A stretch of 64,000 nt of DNA from JANOYJ01 sp963792485 (GCA_963792485.1 CAWBWL010000004.1:106338-170337); one strand, 5' to 3'. Counted from the first letter of the stretch, positions 7,877 through 16,242 are shown. Numbers and translations: made by a program. The notes: generated by a model from the letters alone, not told the origin.

Positions 7877-8719
7877 ATGCCCTACACGCCATCAACTATG
7901 ATTGACTACGAGCGATACCCGATTGCCGAGGAGGGCACCAAGCGAGACACGTTGTTGAAGAGGATCCGCACTGACTTGGAACGTGACGGCTGTGCGGTCA
8001 TCAAACACTTTCTGACGTCCGAGGGGATTGCCGCGCTCACGGCTGAAGCGGATAGCGTGGCAGACAAAGGCCACCGCAGTTTCAACCGCACCAATGTTTA
8101 TTTCACCACGGACGATCCGAGTCTGGCGGCTGACGATCCGCGCCGGCAGTTCTTTGACCGCTCGAATTCGTTTGTGCCTGCAGACAACTTTCCCAAGGAC
8201 GGCCCACTGCGCACAATTCACGATAGTCAGGGGTTCGACAGCTTCATACAAGACTGCCTTCAGGAGACTGAGTTCTACCGCTACGCCGATCCACTGGCGG
8301 ATGTCATCGTCAACATGGCCGAGGAAGGCAACGGCTTTCCCTGGCACTTCGACACGAATAACTTCACAGTCACGCTTGCGATACAAAATGCCGATCAAGG
8401 CGGCGCATTCGAATACGCGCCCCGCATCCGTGAGGAGGACGAGAATTTCGCTGAAGTCTCCCGCGTTCTGAACGGTACTTCAAACAAGGTGGAGGTGCTC
8501 AACCTTGAGCCAGGCGACCTTCAGATCTTTCGCGGGCGATATTCGCTCCATCGGGTAGCGCCCCTCAGTGGACCGCGCCGGCGCTATGTCGCGATCTTTT
8601 CCTATGTTGGAGTACCGAACATGGTCGGCACACCAGAGCGAACGCGGCAGCTCTATGGCCGGACGTTGCCAATCCACCATGAACGCGCCGGGCAAAGAGC
8701 AGATTCATATCTGGATTGA
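7877..8719 (+). CDS. 2-oxoglutarate/Fe(II)-dependent oxygenase (HalD/BesD-like or phytanoyl dioxygenase fold)
   Basis: This protein of about 280 residues has a double-stranded beta-helix oxygenase fold. 'FPWHFDTNNFTVTLAIQ' supplies the first metal histidine and the aspartate (HxD). 'GGAFEYAPRIREEDEN' follows, and 'GDLQIFRGRYSLHRVAPL' provides the distal histidine with the arginine that binds 2-oxoglutarate. The pattern resembles the HalD/BesD group, but HxD rather than HxG/A at the iron site argues for hydroxylation, not halogenation. The likely substrate is a free amino acid or similar small molecule; this is inference. The ATG at 7877 is chosen; a TTG two codons upstream is also possible. 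It stands alone between two decayed dioxygenase fragments. Confidence 0.75.
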   Translation: MPYTPSTMIDYERYPIAEEGTKRDTLLKRIRTDLERDGCAVIKHFLTSEGIAALTAEADSVADKGHRSFNRTNVYFTTDDPSLAADDPRRQFFDRSNSFVPADNFPKDGPLRTIHDSQGFDSFIQDCLQETEFYRYADPLADVIVNMAEEGNGFPWHFDTNNFTVTLAIQNADQGGAFEYAPRIREEDENFAEVSRVLNGTSNKVEVLNLEPGDLQIFRGRYSLHRVAPLSGPRRRYVAIFSYVGVPNMVGTPERTRQLYGRTLPIHHERAGQRADSYLD

Positions 8720-8780
8720 ACGGGTTTTTGTTCGTCCAATATTTGTCCCAAATGGGCCGTTCGATACCAGGAACATTTCT

Positions 8781-9056
8781 TTACCCGATGCAGTAGCTTG
8801 ACTCGGTAACACCGCCCCACATGTTGGTCTCGTGATAGACCCGCGTCGCCGGTTCAGCTTCGGCGGCGCTGACGCGCGGCGCCTGGAAACACGGGAGGGA
8901 ACGTAGGTCGTAACCGTTGACCAGCTGGCCTGCGTTGTCAGAATTGCTGACAATGACTGGAAACGGGGCATCACGTTCATCGACTATATTCTCACCGAGC
9001 AGGCCGCGATTGCCGGCAGGGTGTGGCGTTGAAAGGTCTTCCTGTGCTGCGCGACC
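8781..9056 (-). pseudogene. Second dioxygenase 3' remnant, joined to an unidentified coding fragment
   Basis: Reading minus-strand codons to the stop at 8781 gives AAEAEPATRVYHETNMWGG then VTESSYCIG, closely similar to the end of the remnant at 7476. In the same frame, upstream, the sequence is 'NRGLLGENIVDERDAPFPVI' then VSNSDNAGQLVNGYDLRSL, which does not resemble the dioxygenase family and which I cannot assign. No start codon or full domain is present. The structure suggests an illegitimate junction between two genes, followed by decay. Confidence 0.5.
8795..8869. repeat. Imperfect direct repeat, copy 2 (dioxygenase 3' end)
   Basis: Partner of the repeat at 7490-7565. The shared core includes atgttggtct followed by gtgatagacccgcgtcgc in both copies. 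The spacing between copies is about 1.3 kb and encloses one complete gene. Confidence 0.7.
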
Positions 9057-9227
9057 TCATTGCGGCAGACTGTTGGAGATCCTGTCCGACAAGTCGGTTG
9101 ATCCGAAGATTGGCTACGATCTCGTCACTCATCCCAAAGCTCTGGCCCGGACAGCAGTCCAACACTTCGCCAACCGGATCGTTGACGAAGCTGCTCAATC
9201 GAGATTCCCTTCTGTAAAGCCGGCAAG

Positions 9228-10010
9228 CTAGAGTGTGAACGCCGCCTTGAACGCCCCCAGCGCCGCTTCCGGATCGCCCGACGCAAACGCTTCCATCCCG
9301 ACCGCGCCGCTGTAACCCATGGCGGCGAGCGCTTTGGCAATACCACTCCAGTTGACCTCGCCGGTCCCCGGCTCCATTCGTCCGGGCACATCGGCAACCT
9401 GTATCTCGCCGATCCATGGCAGGCATTTGCGGCAGAGCTCGATCAAATTCCCCTCGCCAATCTGGGCGTGATAAAGATCAAGATTGAGCTTGAGCCGGGG
9501 GTGGTTGACAGCTGAGACCAAAGCCAGCGTGTCCTCCGCCCGGCCAAAAGGCACGCCGGGGTGATCGACGGGCAGATTGAGGTTCTCGAGCGTGAAGACG
9601 ACACTCTCCGCATCCGCCAAATCAGCGATGCGGCAGAGCGTGTCGCGGGCTTTCAACCACATTGCGCCGGTGACGACTTCAATGGGCTGCACGGGCAATC
9701 CCCGGTCCCCTAAACCCGTGCCATGCAAATTAAGCCGGGCGACGCCCAGCCGCTTGCCGATCTGCGCGGTCTCGCGCGCTGTCTTCAACAGCTCCGCTGC
9801 GCCTTCATCATCGGTCAAACGGCCGCGCAGATAGCCGTTCATGATCGAGAATTCAGCGCCGCTCTTCTCAAGCTTGGCAAGATCATGCGCGGGCCAGTTC
9901 CATAGGCCGACCTGAAACCCCATCTCCTTCAGGCGCGCGCAGCGCCATTCGATCGGACGGTCGCGCCAGAGCATTTCGGCGCAGGCGGCAAGGGTGAATG
10001 GTTTTGTCAT
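9228..10010 (-). CDS. Hydroxypyruvate isomerase-like TIM-barrel sugar isomerase/epimerase
   Basis: This 260-residue AP-endonuclease-2-type TIM barrel belongs to the hydroxypyruvate isomerase group. Recognisable elements are 'FTLENLNLPVDHPGVPFGRA' (metal glutamate), 'LNLDLYHAQIGEGNLIE' with metal Asp/His, 'IGEIQVADVPGRMEPGTGEV' (metal His replaced by Val-Ala-Asp context, substrate loop) and a terminal 'GMEAF' glutamate. The ATG at 10010 is supported by family length; the open frame to 10139 runs into the adjacent gene. It is the last gene of a same-strand group with a second TIM-barrel isomerase and a Gfo/Idh/MocA dehydrogenase, so it probably acts on a keto-sugar intermediate rather than hydroxypyruvate. 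A clearer Hyi lies at 45242. Confidence 0.75.
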   Translation of the reverse strand: MTKPFTLAACAEMLWRDRPIEWRCARLKEMGFQVGLWNWPAHDLAKLEKSGAEFSIMNGYLRGRLTDDEGAAELLKTARETAQIGKRLGVARLNLHGTGLGDRGLPVQPIEVVTGAMWLKARDTLCRIADLADAESVVFTLENLNLPVDHPGVPFGRAEDTLALVSAVNHPRLKLNLDLYHAQIGEGNLIELCRKCLPWIGEIQVADVPGRMEPGTGEVNWSGIAKALAAMGYSGAVGMEAFASGDPEAALGAFKAAFTL

Positions 10011-10047
10011 GGTCAGGTCTCGATGGTTGGATGCTTCACTCAGACTG

Positions 10048-11007
10048 TCAGAACTCTTGCGGTTTATAGTCCCCGGCCTCGAATGGCATGACGCTTTGCA
10101 AAAGGGTGACGGATTTCCGCACGCCCTCCTCGCGGCCAAGCATCACATCCTCATGTTCGACGGAGAGCCACCCGTCATAGCCCGCCATGCGCAGACGGTA
10201 GCAGAAGTCGCGCCACCAGCTTTCCCCATGCCCATAACCGAGCGTGATATAGCTCCACGACCGCGTTGCGATGTCCATCAGCGAGCCGTTTTCGAGGCGG
10301 CTTGTGGTGGCGGCGACCGGTTTGTTAATGAACGCGTCCTTGGCGTGGGTATGGTGGATTGCGGGGCCGAGCGCGTCGATGGCGGCGAGCGGATCCGCGC
10401 CCATCCACATCAGGTGCGACGGATCGAGGTTCGCGCCAACGACGTCGCCGATCTCCTTGCGCAATCGCTGCAATGTCGGCACATTATAGACGAGCTGGTT
10501 GCCATGGAGTTCGACGGCGAGTTTGACATTGTGCGCGAGCGCATGCTCGGCGAGCTTGCGCCAATAGGGCAGCGCCACATCTTCCCATTGGTATTTCAGG
10601 ATTGTCTGCGTCTCAGGCGGCCATGACGAGACGATCCAGTTTGGCATAACGTCACCCGCGCAGCCCGCTGGCAGGCCGGACATCAACACCACCACGGGCA
10701 CGGACATTTCGCCGGCCAAGCGGATGGTGTCGTAGAGGTCATCGGACTGGCGCTTGCCCTCGGTCGGATGCAGCTGGTTGCCATTGGCGTTGAACGCGAT
10801 AATTTCGAGATTACAGTCACTTAGCGCCGTTTCCAGCGCTTTTCGTTCAATTCCAGACGCCAGAAGCTCCCGCAGATTCATATGGGGTGCGGAGGTCCAG
10901 TTGCAGGCGTTGAACTCAATGCCGGCAACGCCCATCGCGGCGGCCTTGCCGAGCATTTCCGCGCGCGGCAAATGCCCGAGACTGTCCGAAACCATTCCGA
11001 TTTTCAT
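10048..11007 (-). CDS. Sugar phosphate isomerase/epimerase family protein (TIM barrel)
   Basis: This 319-residue xylose-isomerase-like TIM barrel begins with 'MKIGMVSDSLGHLPRAEMLG'. Metal-binding positions are visible in 'VKLAVELHGNQLVYN' (Glu), 'GANLDPSHLMWMGADPLA' (Asp, His), 'AIHHTHAKDAFIN' (His) and 'GWLSVEHEDVM' (Glu). The family includes inosose dehydratase/isomerase and various epimerases. The start lies 7 bp from the stop of the upstream dehydrogenase gene, so the two are cotranscribed. The exact substrate cannot be read from sequence; an inositol- or sugar-acid-type pathway fits the neighbours. Confidence 0.8.
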   Translation of the reverse strand: MKIGMVSDSLGHLPRAEMLGKAAAMGVAGIEFNACNWTSAPHMNLRELLASGIERKALETALSDCNLEIIAFNANGNQLHPTEGKRQSDDLYDTIRLAGEMSVPVVVLMSGLPAGCAGDVMPNWIVSSWPPETQTILKYQWEDVALPYWRKLAEHALAHNVKLAVELHGNQLVYNVPTLQRLRKEIGDVVGANLDPSHLMWMGADPLAAIDALGPAIHHTHAKDAFINKPVAATTSRLENGSLMDIATRSWSYITLGYGHGESWWRDFCYRLRMAGYDGWLSVEHEDVMLGREEGVRKSVTLLQSVMPFEAGDYKPQEF

Positions 11008-11014
11008 CTGCGCC

Positions 11015-12010
11015 TCATGAATAGAATGCGGGTTTGGCGATTTGCTTCACGGAAACTGTTTTGCCAGTCCGCAGCGCTTCAACACCGGCCTCCGCCACCA
11101 CAGTCGAACAATAGCCATCCCAAGCGCTTGCGCCCAGGTTCGGCGCACCGGTGTCGATGGATTTGATCCAGGCGCGGTTCTGCTGGCGGTAGGCGTCCAC
11201 AAAGCGCGGACGCCAGTCGGAAGGGTATGAATTGAACTGTTTGAGGCCGAGATTCACGTCGGTGTGAACAGGCGCGCGCAGGAAAATTGTCCCCTTCTCC
11301 GCTACCACTTCGCCGCGCACATCATAACCATATGTGGCGCTTATATTAACCTCGATGTTGACGAGCTGGCCTGCGATGGTCTCCAGCACCATGAACACCG
11401 GCGCGGTCTCGCCGCCGCTCGGCGGTCGGAAGACGCTGATCGATTTGTAGTCGGTGTCCAGCATCCAGCGGGCCACATCGAACTCATGCGGCGCGGAATT
11501 GCAGATCGCCATTTCCGGGCGGAAATCATATGCCGGCGAGACATTGCGGTGGAAGCAATGGAACATCAGCGCCTTGCCAAGATCGCCGCGCGTCAGCATC
11601 GATTTAATCTCGGCGTAGGACGGATCAAACCGGCGCATGAAGCCGATTTGCACGAGACGCGTGCCGCGCTTTTCTTCGGCTTCCAGAACGGCAAGACATT
11701 CCTTCGTGTCCTGCGAAAGCGGCTTTTCACAGAGCACCGGCTTGCCGGCGGCGATGCAGGCGAGCGTCAGCGGCGCGTGGAACTGGTCGGGCGCTGCAAT
11801 CACGACCGCATCGACGTTGCTGTCATTGATCACGGCAAACGGATCACTTGAAATGTCAGCTGCGCCGGTCGCGTCCGCAACAGATTTGGCGCGGGCCTGA
11901 TCAGCATCGCAGATGATCTGCAGGGACGTGCCCGGCACTTCCTCGGCGAAAATCCGCGCATGGTCCGCGCCCATAATGCCTGCGCCTATTATGCCTATGC
12001 GAATTGTCAT
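11015..12010 (-). CDS. Gfo/Idh/MocA family oxidoreductase (inositol 2-dehydrogenase-like)
   Basis: This is a 331-residue NAD(P)-dependent sugar dehydrogenase. 'IRIGIIGAGIMGADHARIF' is the N-terminal Rossmann nucleotide site, 'GKPVLCEKPLS' holds the family catalytic lysine in the EKP motif, and 'MRRFDPSYAEIKSMLTRGDL' with 'NSAPHEFDVARWMLDTD' (catalytic Asp/His region) closely resembles IolG-type enzymes. It would oxidise a cyclitol or pyranose at a ring hydroxyl. Its start overlaps the stop of the membrane hydroxylase gene by four bases, so the hydroxylase, this dehydrogenase and the two isomerases form one translationally coupled group. Confidence 0.85.
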   Translation of the reverse strand: MTIRIGIIGAGIMGADHARIFAEEVPGTSLQIICDADQARAKSVADATGAADISSDPFAVINDSNVDAVVIAAPDQFHAPLTLACIAAGKPVLCEKPLSQDTKECLAVLEAEEKRGTRLVQIGFMRRFDPSYAEIKSMLTRGDLGKALMFHCFHRNVSPAYDFRPEMAICNSAPHEFDVARWMLDTDYKSISVFRPPSGGETAPVFMVLETIAGQLVNIEVNISATYGYDVRGEVVAEKGTIFLRAPVHTDVNLGLKQFNSYPSDWRPRFVDAYRQQNRAWIKSIDTGAPNLGASAWDGYCSTVVAEAGVEALRTGKTVSVKQIAKPAFYS

Positions 12011-13008
12011 TTCCTGTTCATCCTGGCGACTTTCTTTTCATAACGCGCTTCCATCCGCGCCTGCGCTTCTTCGCTGCCGTCGTGCCAGGTGCCGAACAGC
12101 TTATCGAGCGCGGTCGTGCCGTCGGCGTAGTTCACTTCGAAATATTTGTGATGCAGATAATGGGCATAGGCATGGGTATCGACGCCGCTGTTTTTCCCGG
12201 CCTCGATCTTGTCGAATCCGACATGGCCGACGACCGCGCCGGTGCCGGTGATGTGAAGGCCATACAGGAAGATCAACGGGTGCGAGGGCAGGATGAGATG
12301 GATCAGCGAGTCCGACCAATAGAGCAAATGCTCGATGGGGTGCATGGACAGGCTCGACCATGGGCTCGGATTGACCGAGTTGTGGTGCACCGAATGGATC
12401 CATTTATACAGGATCGGAACATGGATGAGCCGGTGGATGCAGTAGAAATGCAGTTCGTGATAGACAGGCAGAATGAGCCAGAAAATCACGAACCAATAGG
12501 GATGTTCGGCAAAGGTGGACCACAGGCCCCAGCCGTTTGCATAACACCAGAGGCCGAGAACCTCATACGCCGTCCAGATCGGCACACCTGTGCCAAAGGT
12601 GCGGATGATGTTGTCCACGTTCTGGCTCTTGAACATGAAGACATCGCTGGGGTGATCGTCCGGGAACTTGCCATTGTATTTGAAACGCCCCTCCTGCCCG
12701 CGCTTCACATAGAGCCGCAGTTCCAGCGCGCCGTAGATGATGAGGACCAGAAAGCTGTTGCGCGCCAAGAGATAGAGTATCCAGCCGGGCGAAAGCGTCT
12801 TCATGGTCTCGGCACTGGGCGTCAGATAGAACCAGAATACCACCGCCAGCGCCATGAACATCAGGTTCCACGGATAGAAATAGCCTGGCAGCCATTTGAG
12901 AAATTTCATGGGCTGCGGCGGAAAAGCAAATATCGGATTGATTTGCAGCGGATCCTTCGGCGCGAAATCGCCGCGTTTATTGCGGGTTCCGTATTGAAGA
13001 TCGTCCAT
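12007..13008 (-). CDS. Sterol desaturase/fatty acid hydroxylase superfamily membrane di-iron protein, paralog 1
   Basis: The product is 333 residues from the ATG at 13008, which has a strong AGGAG ribosome-binding site. Histidine clusters typical of membrane di-iron hydroxylases are present: 'YHELHFYCIHRLIH', 'HSVHHNSVNPSPWSSLSMHP' and 'HAYAHYLHHKYFEVNY'. Hydrophobic segments lie near residues 45-70, 85-105, 145-165 and 185-205 and around 250. The superfamily hydroxylates or desaturates lipids, sterols or carotenoids. Finding it directly ahead of a sugar dehydrogenase and two sugar isomerases is unusual. A paralog at 16318 shares the whole architecture. Confidence 0.85.
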   Translation of the reverse strand: MDDLQYGTRNKRGDFAPKDPLQINPIFAFPPQPMKFLKWLPGYFYPWNLMFMALAVVFWFYLTPSAETMKTLSPGWILYLLARNSFLVLIIYGALELRLYVKRGQEGRFKYNGKFPDDHPSDVFMFKSQNVDNIIRTFGTGVPIWTAYEVLGLWCYANGWGLWSTFAEHPYWFVIFWLILPVYHELHFYCIHRLIHVPILYKWIHSVHHNSVNPSPWSSLSMHPIEHLLYWSDSLIHLILPSHPLIFLYGLHITGTGAVVGHVGFDKIEAGKNSGVDTHAYAHYLHHKYFEVNYADGTTALDKLFGTWHDGSEEAQARMEARYEKKVARMNRK

Positions 13009-13077
13009 TTTTGTCTCCTGAGAACATGCAATTCTCATCCCGTCCTTAAAGCTGGCGGCGGCGTAGTTCAAAGAAAC

Positions 13078-13112
13078 AAGCCCGGAGCCGGTGGAGGCCG
13101 GCCCCGGGCTTT
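13078..13112 (-). terminator. Rho-independent terminator-like hairpin after the cluster 1 ABC ATPase
   Basis: On the minus strand AAAGCCCGG and CCGGGCTT pair around an inner GC-rich loop, followed by TGTTTCTTT. It lies 12 bp after the stop of the ABC ATPase gene and before the hydroxylase gene, so it may separate transport from catabolic transcription. Confidence 0.6.
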
Positions 13113-13123
13113 GAGGCGCGCAG

Positions 13124-13942
13124 TCAGCCGCCAACCGACGGCGGATGGCCTTCATGCGTCGCCATATAGGTCTGTATCTCAGCTTCCAGCTTGGCCATCG
13201 TCTCGCCGCCCGCCATCAAATCGGTGATCTCCTCGCGCGTCCGCTCGCCCTTCTTGAAATCGGCGGCGACCGCGCCGCGGATCAGCACGGCAAAATGGTC
13301 GCCGACCGCCATGGCGTGCATGACCTGATGGGTGATGAAGATGACGGCGAGGCCGCGCTTCTTGGCCTGGTTGACGATCCGCAGCACATGCGATGCCTGC
13401 TTGACGCCGAGCGCGGCGGTGGGTTCATCCAGGATCAGCACACGCGCGCCGAAATAGACCGCGCGGGCAATCGCCAGCGACTGGCGCTCGCCGCCGGACA
13501 GGCCGCCGACCAGCCGGTCGCCGTCGTCAATGCGTGTGATGCCGAAATCCTGCACCGATTTGACTGCGATCTCGTTGGCTTTCTTGCGGTCGAATATCTT
13601 GAACGGCCCCCAGCCCTTTGTCGGCTCCGCGCCGACGAAGAAGGAGCGGCCAATTGACATCAGCGGAAAGGTCCCGCCGAACTGGTGAACGGTGGCAATG
13701 CCCCGGTCGGACGCGTCGCGCGGCGTCTTGAAAGCAACCGGCGCGCCGTCCATCAGCACCGTCCCCGAACTTGGCACGTAAACGCCGGACATGATCTTGA
13801 TCAGCGTCGATTTGCCCGCGCCATTGTCGCCGAGCAGACAGAGAACCTCCCCCGCGCGCAGCTGCAGCGAGACGTCGTTGAGCACTTCAATTGGGCCGAA
13901 GGATTTGTTGATGCCCTGAAGTTCCAGAATGGGAGCGGTCAT
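13124..13942 (-). CDS. Sugar ABC transporter, ATP-binding protein (single domain)
   Basis: This 272-residue ATPase has Walker A 'GDNGAGKST', the Q-loop in 'GIATVHQFGGTF', signature 'LSGGERQSLAIARAV' and Walker B 'VLILDEPTAALG', followed by the H-loop 'VIFITHQ'. A single nucleotide-binding domain rather than a tandem RbsA-like pair points to the FrcA-type branch of CUT2 transporters, in which the ATPase forms a homodimer. It sits 10 bp downstream of the permease gene and is the third gene of the cassette (binding protein, permease, ATPase). Confidence 0.92.
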   Translation of the reverse strand: MTAPILELQGINKSFGPIEVLNDVSLQLRAGEVLCLLGDNGAGKSTLIKIMSGVYVPSSGTVLMDGAPVAFKTPRDASDRGIATVHQFGGTFPLMSIGRSFFVGAEPTKGWGPFKIFDRKKANEIAVKSVQDFGITRIDDGDRLVGGLSGGERQSLAIARAVYFGARVLILDEPTAALGVKQASHVLRIVNQAKKRGLAVIFITHQVMHAMAVGDHFAVLIRGAVAADFKKGERTREEITDLMAGGETMAKLEAEIQTYMATHEGHPPSVGG

Positions 13943-13952
13943 GATCGTGTCC

Positions 13953-14954
13953 TCATTTCTTCTTTGGCGTGTAGGTCAGCGCCATTTTGCGGAAAGTGTT
14001 GTTCATCAGGACAGCGGCCAGAAGCAGGACGCCGATGATCAGGCTCGACCAGTTGCGGTCAAAGTCCGTGTAGTAGATGCCCTGCGTGACGATTGCGAAG
14101 GTGATGGTGCCGAAGAAAATGCCAATGACCGAGCCAAAACCGCCGGTGAGCAAAACGCCGCCAACGACAACGGCGATGATGGAATTGAAAATGTAGGATT
14201 GTCCGCCCGACACCTGCGCCGAGTTGAACAGAATGGCCTGGCACATGCCGACAAAGGCGGCGCTGGTGGACGATAAAACAAAAAGCGTTATCGTCAGCTT
14301 CCGCGTTGGAATACCGGCGTTGCGGGCGCTCTCCTTGTCGCCGCCCATGGCGAAAATCCAGTTTCCATATTTCGTATAGTGGACAAAAAAGACATAGGCG
14401 GCCGCCGCGGCCAGCCACCAGGCGATAATGACCTGGAACTGCTTGCCAAAGTACAGATCCCCAAAAATGGCCTTCGCAAGCGGAGGCGCCGTCACGGCAA
14501 CGCTTGTGGTGCCAGTTATGATGACTGAAAGGCCCAGTATGAAACCCGCCATCGCAAACAAAGTGCCCAAGGTGACAATGAACGACGGCACAGCCGTGCG
14601 GACGACTAGGCTCCCATTGATGAGGCCCACAACAATGCCAAGCAGCAGCACCGCGGCGATCGCAAGCCAGATGGGCAAGCCATAATGGCCGGCGATGATC
14701 GCGGTTGTCATGGAACCGGCCGGAACCATTGATCCGACGGAAATGTCCAGCTCGCCCGCGATCATCAACAGACCAATGGGAATCGCGATGATTCCAAGGC
14801 TCGCCGCGATATTCATCCACGCGCCGACGCTGCCCACGGTCAGGAAGCTCAGGCCGCCGAAGATTGTGAAAAAAACGAACATGCCCAAAAGACCGAGAAA
14901 TGCGCCGGATTCCGGCCTGCGCAACAGGCCGCCGAGTGAAAAAATACTGTTCAT
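13953..14954 (-). CDS. Sugar ABC transporter permease (RbsC/FrcC-like)
   Basis: This 333-residue polytopic membrane protein of the CUT2 permease family has about ten hydrophobic segments and the typical 'ELDISVGSMVPAGSM' motif near residue 68. 'NAGIPTRKLTITLFVLSSTSAAFVG' (cited in part) is the cytoplasmic loop that contacts the ATPase, and 'VVVGGVLLTGGFGSVIGIFFG' lies near the C-terminus. It imports a sugar delivered by the binding protein encoded upstream. The intergenic gap to that gene contains two stem-loops. Confidence 0.9.
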   Translation of the reverse strand: MNSIFSLGGLLRRPESGAFLGLLGMFVFFTIFGGLSFLTVGSVGAWMNIAASLGIIAIPIGLLMIAGELDISVGSMVPAGSMTTAIIAGHYGLPIWLAIAAVLLLGIVVGLINGSLVVRTAVPSFIVTLGTLFAMAGFILGLSVIITGTTSVAVTAPPLAKAIFGDLYFGKQFQVIIAWWLAAAAAYVFFVHYTKYGNWIFAMGGDKESARNAGIPTRKLTITLFVLSSTSAAFVGMCQAILFNSAQVSGGQSYIFNSIIAVVVGGVLLTGGFGSVIGIFFGTITFAIVTQGIYYTDFDRNWSSLIIGVLLLAAVLMNNTFRKMALTYTPKKK

Positions 14955-15018
14955 TGGACCGCGTTCCCCGGGGTTTTGTAACTGGAACTAGTTCAAGCCT
15001 GTTCATATTCTGCCAGTC

Positions 15019-15046
15019 CGCCATCCCCGCTTTCGCGGGAATGGCG
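15019..15046. repeat. Short palindromic intergenic element
   Basis: CGCCATCCCCGC and GCGGGAATGGCG pair with one mismatch around a TTTC loop. The unit resembles the CATTCCCGCGAAAGCGGG-type palindromes common in rhizobial intergenic regions. It lies between the binding-protein and permease genes of cluster 1. Confidence 0.5.
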
Positions 15047-15060
15047 CAGAAGAGGAGTGT

Positions 15061-15090
15061 CCGGCCCGTGAAAAGCGTCCACGGGCCGGG
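15061..15090 (-). other. Stem-loop after the cluster 1 substrate-binding protein gene
   Basis: GGCCCGTG pairs with CACGGGCC in a GC-rich hairpin about 15 bp downstream of the binding-protein stop codon. It lacks a T-run, so it is more likely an mRNA-stabilising or attenuating hairpin that raises binding-protein expression relative to the membrane genes than a full terminator. Confidence 0.55.
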
Positions 15091-15105
15091 ATGTTTGCAA
15101 GCGGC

Positions 15106-16080
15106 TTAGCGCGCGCCAGCGGCAACGCCCTTCAGCGTTGCTTCGATGTTCGACGAGTCAATGATGCCGGGGCCGGTGAGAACCGGGAAGGTTGGCAGCA
15201 GATTGCCGAAATCGATGTGGGCCGCAAGCAGGCTCACGCCGATGTTCGACTGCAAATAGGGCTGCTGGTCAACAGCGAAGCCCTGTGTGCCAGCCTTGAT
15301 GCGGTCAAGGCCCGACTGGTTGAAGTCGAATGAGGCGAGGATCGCCTTGCCGGTCTTGCCAGCCTGTTCGATGCCCGTGGCGGCGCTGTCAGCGTCACCG
15401 GCGGAGATCGTGATCACACCGTCGATTGTGTCATCCTTCAAGAGCGTCGCCTTGATGGCTTCCGCAACGGCAGTCGGATCACCGAAGCTGGAAGCAGGAA
15501 GCGGCAGCTGCGCCGCCTTTGCGCCACCGGCGGTGGCGTTGTCGATGACGCCTTTGCAGCGGGCTTCAAGGTTGGCTGCGCCCGGAACCGTGTTGACGCA
15601 GATGATATTCTTCTGCCCGATCTTGACGAATTGCGTGCCCGCAGCCAGGCCTGCCTCGAGTTCGTCATTGCCAACATAGTTGATGGCGCCGAGTTCCTTG
15701 GCCTTGGCGGCGTTGCCTGCGTTGATCAGAATGACCTTGATGCCTTTTTCAATGGCTTCCTTGATTGCCGGATCTTCGGCTTCCGGCACCCAGTTCGGAA
15801 TGACAATGCCGGTCGCGCCCTGGCTGATCGCCGTGCGCACGAGCTGCGCCGCGTCCGCGCCGAGATTGTCATAGGTCTGGAGCTGCAGATAGTTGCACTT
15901 GCCGCCATTGGCGACGACCGCAAGGCAGGCATCGTCCATGCCCTTCTTGATCTTGTTCCAGAAAAGATCGTCCGCCTTGCCGCCGATAACGGCGATATCG
16001 GCGCTGAGTGCGGCGGTCGCGCTGAGCGCGATCACCGCCGTCGTGGCCATTGCGGTCATCATTGTCTTGAAGCTCTTCAT
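15106..16080 (-). CDS. Sugar ABC transporter substrate-binding protein (ribose-type periplasmic)
   Basis: This 324-residue protein starts with a Sec signal peptide 'MKSFKTMMTAMATTAVIALS' ending at ATAALSA. The mature part has the two-domain type-1 periplasmic binding fold: 'DIAVIGGKADDLFWNKIKKG' at the first strand, 'QGATGIVIPNW', a central 'GVITISAGDADSAATG' and 'AILASFDFN'. It captures an unknown monosaccharide for the downstream permease and ATPase. An imperfect inverted repeat about 120 bp upstream of the start may be an operator. Confidence 0.9.
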   Translation of the reverse strand: MKSFKTMMTAMATTAVIALSATAALSADIAVIGGKADDLFWNKIKKGMDDACLAVVANGGKCNYLQLQTYDNLGADAAQLVRTAISQGATGIVIPNWVPEAEDPAIKEAIEKGIKVILINAGNAAKAKELGAINYVGNDELEAGLAAGTQFVKIGQKNIICVNTVPGAANLEARCKGVIDNATAGGAKAAQLPLPASSFGDPTAVAEAIKATLLKDDTIDGVITISAGDADSAATGIEQAGKTGKAILASFDFNQSGLDRIKAGTQGFAVDQQPYLQSNIGVSLLAAHIDFGNLLPTFPVLTGPGIIDSSNIEATLKGVAAGAR

Positions 16081-16202
16081 GTCAGTCTCCTCCCAGTGTT
16101 GCCGTCATTTGACGGATTGAAATCATGTGGTGAATGCATGCGGCGCTCGGGCGGGCCCGATTGACCGCCGCAATTCGGACTCTGCATCAGTGCAGAAAAT
16201 AG

Positions 16203-16242
16203 AACATACATTCCAAATTACGTCAAGAACGGAATGAATGTT
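16203..16242. promoter_or_regulatory. Imperfect inverted repeat upstream of ABC cassette 1
   Basis: AACATACATTCC and GGAATGAATGTT are inverted copies (11 of 12 positions pair) separated by 16 bp, about 120 bp before the binding-protein start. The position fits a regulator site; the bound factor is unknown, with the LacI regulator at 17491 the nearest candidate. Confidence 0.4.

Larger units (their letters stand above)
8720..9227. other. Intergenic stretch with mosaic gene debris
   Basis: Besides the minus-strand remnant at 8781-9056, the plus strand between about 9095 and 9231 reads 'DPKIGYDLVTHPKALARTAV' followed by QHFANRIVDEAAQSRF and a stop. That looks protein-like but has no start and no family I can name. 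No intact gene is present. Confidence 0.4.

Noticed and set aside
12004..13227. Plus-strand 407-codon frame across the membrane hydroxylase and ABC ATPase region
   Set aside because: It spans two convincing minus-strand genes and the terminator between them, and its translation lacks any domain.
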